A model generated the notes under the pieces. That model was not told the origin of the DNA. It did no database searches and saw only the letters and a list, made by a program, of their open reading frames with translations. DNA of 64,000 bases, taken from contig NZ_LZTA01000069.1 of the NCBI RefSeq assembly GCF_001665875.1, positions 124,001 to 188,000 of the forward strand, in the 5' to 3' direction. The DNA comes from Mycobacterium sp. 852002-40037_SCH5390672. Lineage in GTDB: Bacteria > Actinomycetota > Actinomycetes > Mycobacteriales > Mycobacteriaceae. Position numbers and translations under genes: made by a program. How positions within the stretch are numbered: position 1 is the stretch's first letter; every line of letters begins with the position of its first letter. Positions 60,474-64,000 of this stretch are shown here, one piece after another.

Positions 60474-61988
60474 GTGGGTGTTCCGGTGACATCGGTGAAC
60501 TCGGATGCCGACATCGAGCATGCGGTGCTCATTGCCGGGGGCGGTCCGACGGGGCTGATGCTGGCGGGCGAACTGGGCCTGGCGGGCGTCGACGTGGCCA
60601 TCGTCGAGCGCCGCACCAGCCAGGACCTGGTCGGAGCTCGGGCCGGCGGTCTGCATGCCCGCACCATCGAAGTTCTCGATCAGCGTGGCATCGCCGACCG
60701 ATTCCTGTCCCGGGGGCAGGTGGCGCAGGTCGCCGGCTTCTCCCAGATCCGGCTGGACATCAGCGACTTTCCCACCCGGCACCCCTACGGACTCGCGCTG
60801 TGGCAGAACGAGATCGAACGCATCCTGGCCGACTGGGTCAGCGAGCTCGGCGTGCCGATCTACCGCGGCGAAGAGGTGGCGACCTTCGCGCAGGATGACA
60901 ACGGCGTCGACGTCGGACTGTTCGATGGCCGGGCGATGCGGGGGCAGTACCTCGTGGGGTGCGACGGAGGACGCAGTGTCATCCGGAAAGGGGCCGGCAT
61001 CGAATTTCCGGGATGGGATGCAACGACGAGCTATCTGCTCGCCGAGGTCGAAATGGATGTGGGCAGCGGGCAATCCCCGCAGTGGGGTATCCGCCACGAT
61101 GCGCTCGGCGTTCATGCCCTGTCCATCGACGAAGAGAAGGGACGGGTGCGGGTCATGGTCACCGAGCGCCATCTTGGACCGGCCGCCGAACCCACGCCAC
61201 ACGAGCTCAGTGAGGCACTCGTCGCCGTATACGGGACCGACTACGGGATGCACAGTCCCACTTGGCTTTCCCGGTTCACCGACGCGGCGCGACAGGCCGC
61301 CGCCTATCGCCGCGGCCGGGTTCTGCTCGCCGGGGATGCGGCACACATCCATCACCCGGTGGGCGGGCAGGGTCTGAATACCGGCGTGCAGGATGCGGTG
61401 AATCTGGGCTGGAAACTGGGCCAGGTGGTCAACAAGACATCGCCCGAGAGCCTGCTCGACAGCTATCACACCGAGCGGCACCCCGTCGCCCGGCGCGTGC
61501 TGCGCAACGCGTTAGCGCAGATGGCGCTCCTTCGCCCCGACGAACGCACCAAAGCCCTGCGCGACACCATGTCCGAGCTTCTCGACATGGACGAACCTCG
61601 CACCTGCTTCGCCGCGATGATGTCTGGTTTGGATATCCGTTACGACTTGGGTGGGGGGCACCCGCTGGTGGGACGCCGCATGCCCGACCTGGACCTGGTC
61701 ACCGCCGACGGTTCGCTGCGCGTGTTCGACCTCCTGCGAGGCGCCCGCCCGGTGCTGCTCAACTTCGGCGAGGCCGGCTGCATCGACATCGCGTTCTGGG
61801 CGGACCGGGTGCGGATGGTCGACGCGAAACGTGTTGACCAGTGGGTGCTTCCGGTGCTGGGCGAGGTGAGCGCGCCGGCCGCGGTGTTGATCCGGCCGGA
61901 CGGACACGTCGCCTGGGTCGGCACCGGAACCGACCCGGCGCTGGGTGAGGCCCTCGGCATTTGGTTCGGGCCACCTGTCGCCACTTGA
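60474..61988 (+). CDS. Aromatic-ring FAD monooxygenase (PHBH/UbiH fold)
   Basis: A 504-residue flavin hydroxylase. The FAD motif is LIAGGGPTGLMLAGELGLAGVDVAIVERR, the DG motif LVGCDGGRSVIRKGAGI, and the GD motif VLLAGDAAHIHHPVGGQGLNTGVQDAVNLGWKL. The last 100 residues form a thioredoxin-like C-terminal domain as in the phenol-hydroxylase/rifampicin-monooxygenase group. Such enzymes hydroxylate aromatic or polyketide substrates with NAD(P)H; rifampicin inactivation is possible but unproven. GTG 60474 follows GGGGTGG; GTG 60486 is also possible. Confidence 0.9.
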   Translation: MGVPVTSVNSDADIEHAVLIAGGGPTGLMLAGELGLAGVDVAIVERRTSQDLVGARAGGLHARTIEVLDQRGIADRFLSRGQVAQVAGFSQIRLDISDFPTRHPYGLALWQNEIERILADWVSELGVPIYRGEEVATFAQDDNGVDVGLFDGRAMRGQYLVGCDGGRSVIRKGAGIEFPGWDATTSYLLAEVEMDVGSGQSPQWGIRHDALGVHALSIDEEKGRVRVMVTERHLGPAAEPTPHELSEALVAVYGTDYGMHSPTWLSRFTDAARQAAAYRRGRVLLAGDAAHIHHPVGGQGLNTGVQDAVNLGWKLGQVVNKTSPESLLDSYHTERHPVARRVLRNALAQMALLRPDERTKALRDTMSELLDMDEPRTCFAAMMSGLDIRYDLGGGHPLVGRRMPDLDLVTADGSLRVFDLLRGARPVLLNFGEAGCIDIAFWADRVRMVDAKRVDQWVLPVLGEVSAPAAVLIRPDGHVAWVGTGTDPALGEALGIWFGPPVAT

Positions 61989-62082
61989 GGACGACGATGC
62001 GAGCACCGAAAAGGGTGACTTGTGTTGGCCGGTGCAGGGTGTAACGTGCGTGTTCGCTGTTCAAGAGCAGGAAGCACTCATC

Positions 62083-63060
62083 GTGGACATGGCAACCGAC
62101 CAGCCGCCGACACCGCCCATGAATTGGGCCGAGGCCCAGCCCTTGCTCAGGCCGGTGCTGCGCCCGCAAAGCTACGTCAATCACTTGGTGAACACAGGTG
62201 CCCAGCCCTGGGTCCGCCCGGTGTTCCCCTTCATCAACGAGATGGTTGTGGTGGACCTGCCCACGGTGCGAGCCATGGTGACACCGGCGGAAACCGGCGC
62301 TTGGGGCATCACCGGTGATCAGGCCTTCGCCGTGGCCAGGGAGAACCTCTCCGCGCGTCAGCAGGCCTTCGAGCCGGGCGAGAAGTTCCTGTTGAAGGAT
62401 GCGGACGGCGGCACCTATATCGATTCGATGATCTTGGCCACGGGTTGGCTGGGTTCGCTGGCGGTGGCGGGCGGGCCCCGCCCCCTGGTGTTTTTCCCGG
62501 GTGACGGCGTATTGCTGCTGGGCACCGATGCGCCCGACAACGCCGCGGACCTCTTCGAGGTCGCCGAGCAGATGTACCTCGATGCCGATCAGCCGATCTC
62601 GCCGCAGGGCTACACGATCGAGGGCACCATCATCGCGCCGTTCGATCAGGCCGGCCCGCACCCCCTGCGCGATTTGGCGTTGGGGGCTCGAACCCTCTTG
62701 GCCACAAAGGAATACAACCATCAGACTGAATTCTTGCGGGAGCACTATGAGCGCGAATTGTTCCCGCAATACGTCGGCGACGCGCAGATGATCGAAACGG
62801 CCTGGGGCCGGCGCACCACGGCGGTGTGGGGACAGGGCATCGCCTGGGAGCTGCCGCAGACCGATTACGTGACCTTTCTGGTCGGCGACCCGTCGAATGT
62901 GTCCGACAAGTTCACCGTGCCCTTCCCGACGGTCATCGACGCGGTGGGCATCCTGCCCGTGTCGGGAATCAATCCGGTTCGCTACCGGGCCAACGAGTGG
63001 CCGGCACCCGGGCTGCTGGCGACGCTGAAGGCGCACGCCATCGACCTACCGAGCGAATGA
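62083..63060 (+). CDS. Conserved protein of unknown function
   Basis: A 325-residue cytoplasmic protein starting at GTG 62083, with AGGAAG nearby. There is no signal, no membrane span and no known motif. Notable stretches are NWAEAQPLLRPVLRPQSYVNHL, WGITGDQAFAVARENLSARQQAFEP, HPLRDLALGARTLLATKEYNHQTEFLREHYERELFPQYVGDAQ and WELPQTDYVTFLVGD. The alternating alpha-beta pattern suggests a compact globular domain. Homologues should exist in other actinobacteria; I cannot name the family. The stretch 61989-62082 before it has no gene. Confidence 0.65.
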   Translation: MDMATDQPPTPPMNWAEAQPLLRPVLRPQSYVNHLVNTGAQPWVRPVFPFINEMVVVDLPTVRAMVTPAETGAWGITGDQAFAVARENLSARQQAFEPGEKFLLKDADGGTYIDSMILATGWLGSLAVAGGPRPLVFFPGDGVLLLGTDAPDNAADLFEVAEQMYLDADQPISPQGYTIEGTIIAPFDQAGPHPLRDLALGARTLLATKEYNHQTEFLREHYERELFPQYVGDAQMIETAWGRRTTAVWGQGIAWELPQTDYVTFLVGDPSNVSDKFTVPFPTVIDAVGILPVSGINPVRYRANEWPAPGLLATLKAHAIDLPSE

Positions 63061-63090
63061 CGTGTCCACCTGAGCCGGCCGGGCGACGCC

Positions 63091-63261
63091 TTAGTCCGGC
63101 GGCTCGTTGGCCGAGCCCCGGACAGTCGCTTGTTCCCGATCGCTGCGGTTGCCGGGGACGCCTTCGGCCTCGCTTTCCTCGGTAACCTTCTCCTCGAGCT
63201 GATCGACGATGTTTTCCAGCTCCTGAGCGCGGCTCAGCGGGTCTTTGTCGGGTTTGGTCAT
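63091..63261 (-). CDS. Small acidic protein
   Basis: A 56-residue protein from ATG 63261 (MTKPDKDPLSRAQELENIVDQLEEKVTEE) with GGAAAG five bases upstream; an in-frame ATG at 63273 would add four residues. It is strongly acidic, with a central helix (QELENIVDQLEEKVTEE) that could coil, and a disordered tail (GNRSDREQATVRGSANEPPD). No family is recognised. A SigF-like promoter lies upstream (63323-63347). Confidence 0.55.
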   Translation of the reverse strand: MTKPDKDPLSRAQELENIVDQLEEKVTEESEAEGVPGNRSDREQATVRGSANEPPD

Positions 63262-63322
63262 GTCGCTTTCCATTGGCCTGGGTGGGGACGGGAGCCCGGC
63301 CCCGGGAACCCGCTGCTATTCC

Positions 63323-63347
63323 ATACCCGATCGAGCATTCGTTAACC
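63323..63347 (-). promoter_or_regulatory. SigF-like promoter candidate before small acidic protein
   Basis: On the reverse strand GGTTA (63347-63343) and GGGTAT (63328-63323) are spaced by 14 bases, one short of the usual SigF spacing and with one mismatch in the -35. Confidence 0.35.
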
Positions 63348-63407
63348 AGGCCGGGCAGCCGCGAAACAGACGAGACACAGCGCCGCTGCGGTGGAAGTAT
63401 CGCAAGA

Positions 63408-64000
63408 GTGGCTACCGAGAAACCTCAGACGATCTCCTACCCAGCTGCTGACGCCCGCCCGCGTCGCCACCACTCCGACCCGCTCGATCCGCACGTCATC
63501 GTCCTTTTCGGGGCGACGGGCGATCTGGCGAAACGCAAACTGCTCCCCGGCCTGGCGTACTTGAATCAGTCCGAGTTGGCGCCCGACATCCAAATCATCG
63601 CGACATCGCTGGAAGACATCGGCAGCGACGAATTCCGCGAGCTCGCCAAGAAGGCGATCGACGAGTTCGGCTCGCACCAGCTCACGCCCGAGCAGTGGGC
63701 CAGCTTCGCAAAAATCATCTGTTACGTGCCGCAGGGCGCGGGACCGGAAGCCCTCGCCGAGGCAGTCGCCGAAGCCGAAGACAATCTGGGCCCCAATGTG
63801 CGGCGGCTGCATTACCTGTCGGTCCCCCCTAAAGCGGCGCGCGACGTCATCACCATGCTGCGCGACGCGAAGCTCGTCGAGCGCTCCCGGGTGGTGATGG
63901 AGAAGCCCTTCGGCACCGACCTGGCCAGCGCGGTGGCGCTGAACGACTTCGTGCACGAAACCTTCGAGGAATCCCAGATTTTCCGTATCGACCACTTCTT
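63408..64000 (+). CDS. zwf: Glucose-6-phosphate dehydrogenase, N-terminal part
   Basis: The gene runs past the window edge; 197 residues are visible from GTG 63408 (VATEKPQTISYPAADARPRR). It oxidises glucose-6-phosphate to 6-phosphogluconolactone, the first step of the oxidative pentose phosphate pathway, and makes NADPH. The NADP-binding motif VIVLFGATGDLAKRKLLPGLAYL is at about residue 30, followed by VMEKPFGTDL and the active-site start RIDHF at the window end. The basic N-terminal extension is typical of mycobacterial forms. The direction and start are clear; the active-site His is at the edge. Confidence 0.93.
   Translation, partial: MATEKPQTISYPAADARPRRHHSDPLDPHVIVLFGATGDLAKRKLLPGLAYLNQSELAPDIQIIATSLEDIGSDEFRELAKKAIDEFGSHQLTPEQWASFAKIICYVPQGAGPEALAEAVAEAEDNLGPNVRRLHYLSVPPKAARDVITMLRDAKLVERSRVVMEKPFGTDLASAVALNDFVHETFEESQIFRIDHF

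Overview
The window is high-GC actinobacterial DNA from a Mycobacterium. The sequence evidence is an SVP-type PPE protein, a furA-katG pair, a single-frame isocitrate lyase 2, cutinases, an L,D-transpeptidase, many GTG starts and many apparently leaderless genes. Several genes (aceA/icl2, an SRPBCC protein, a LipD-type beta-lactamase-fold remnant, a Rv1928c-like SDR, Rv1930c/Rv1931c-like DJ-1 proteins, tpx, an Rv1920-like acyltransferase, katG-furA) recall the Rv1905c-Rv1932 neighbourhood of M. tuberculosis. They are rearranged and interleaved with other genes. A slow-growing non-tuberculous species is my inference; the species cannot be fixed from the sequence alone. I see no rRNA, tRNA, CRISPR array, insertion sequence or prophage.

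Layout. 1-7.2 kb: end of a CrtI-like oxidoreductase, a PEBP lipoprotein, SRPBCC proteins (one broken), ArsR/metallo-beta-lactamase pair, isocitrate lyase 2 and two related small exported Cys-tailed proteins, each followed by a strong hairpin. 7.2-16 kb: LLM flavoenzyme, SRPBCC, a decayed esterase, a divergent SDR/SnoaL pair around a KstR-like box, a frameshifted DJ-1 gene next to a GlxA-type regulator, tpx, a nitronate-monooxygenase homologue coupled to a NYN/PIN-like protein. 16-28.6 kb: flavin monooxygenase, epimerase, TetR with a clear operator, methyltransferase-acyltransferase pair, AraC regulator, VOC protein, aldehyde dehydrogenase, an alpha/beta hydrolase with a non-standard triad, secreted proteins, GH16 enzyme, TetR. 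28.7-37.3 kb: cutinase, a GT4-methyltransferase-terpenoid-cyclase-fold operon with its own promoter and palindrome, a Tat-exported DUF1906 protein, katG-furA. 37.3-47.1 kb: L,D-transpeptidase, coiled-coil protein, FAD-Rieske fusion, methyltransferase, GT1 glycosyltransferase, PPE protein with a SHOCT-like tail, C39-like lipoprotein, MOSC protein. 47.1-52.5 kb: a probable stress cluster headed by a SigF-type promoter (SRPBCC, zinc alcohol dehydrogenase, DUF6480-like, DUF3072-like, small protein), an alcohol dehydrogenase remnant, a redoxin, and CsbD/coiled-coil proteins. 52.5-64 kb: second cutinase, crotonase, YihY/BrkB membrane protein, GGDEF protein, HrpA helicase, aromatic-type FAD monooxygenase, and the start of zwf.

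Themes. Redox and oxidative stress defence (KatG/FurA, Tpx, redoxin, FAD enzymes), lipid and steroid-type metabolism (SDR, SnoaL fold, acyl-CoA dehydrogenase-fold monooxygenase, crotonase, aldehyde dehydrogenase) and envelope modification (Ldt, cutinases, glycosyltransferases, DUF1906, PPE) dominate. Four genes are visibly broken (2110-2374, 9661-10011, 12130-12869, 50143-50361), two of them by internal deletions, which suggests ongoing gene loss. No single locus is proven to be a new system. The best candidates are the GT4/methyltransferase/cyclase-fold operon, the paired Cys-tailed exported peptides, the PPE-SHOCT fusion and the SigF-type stress operon.
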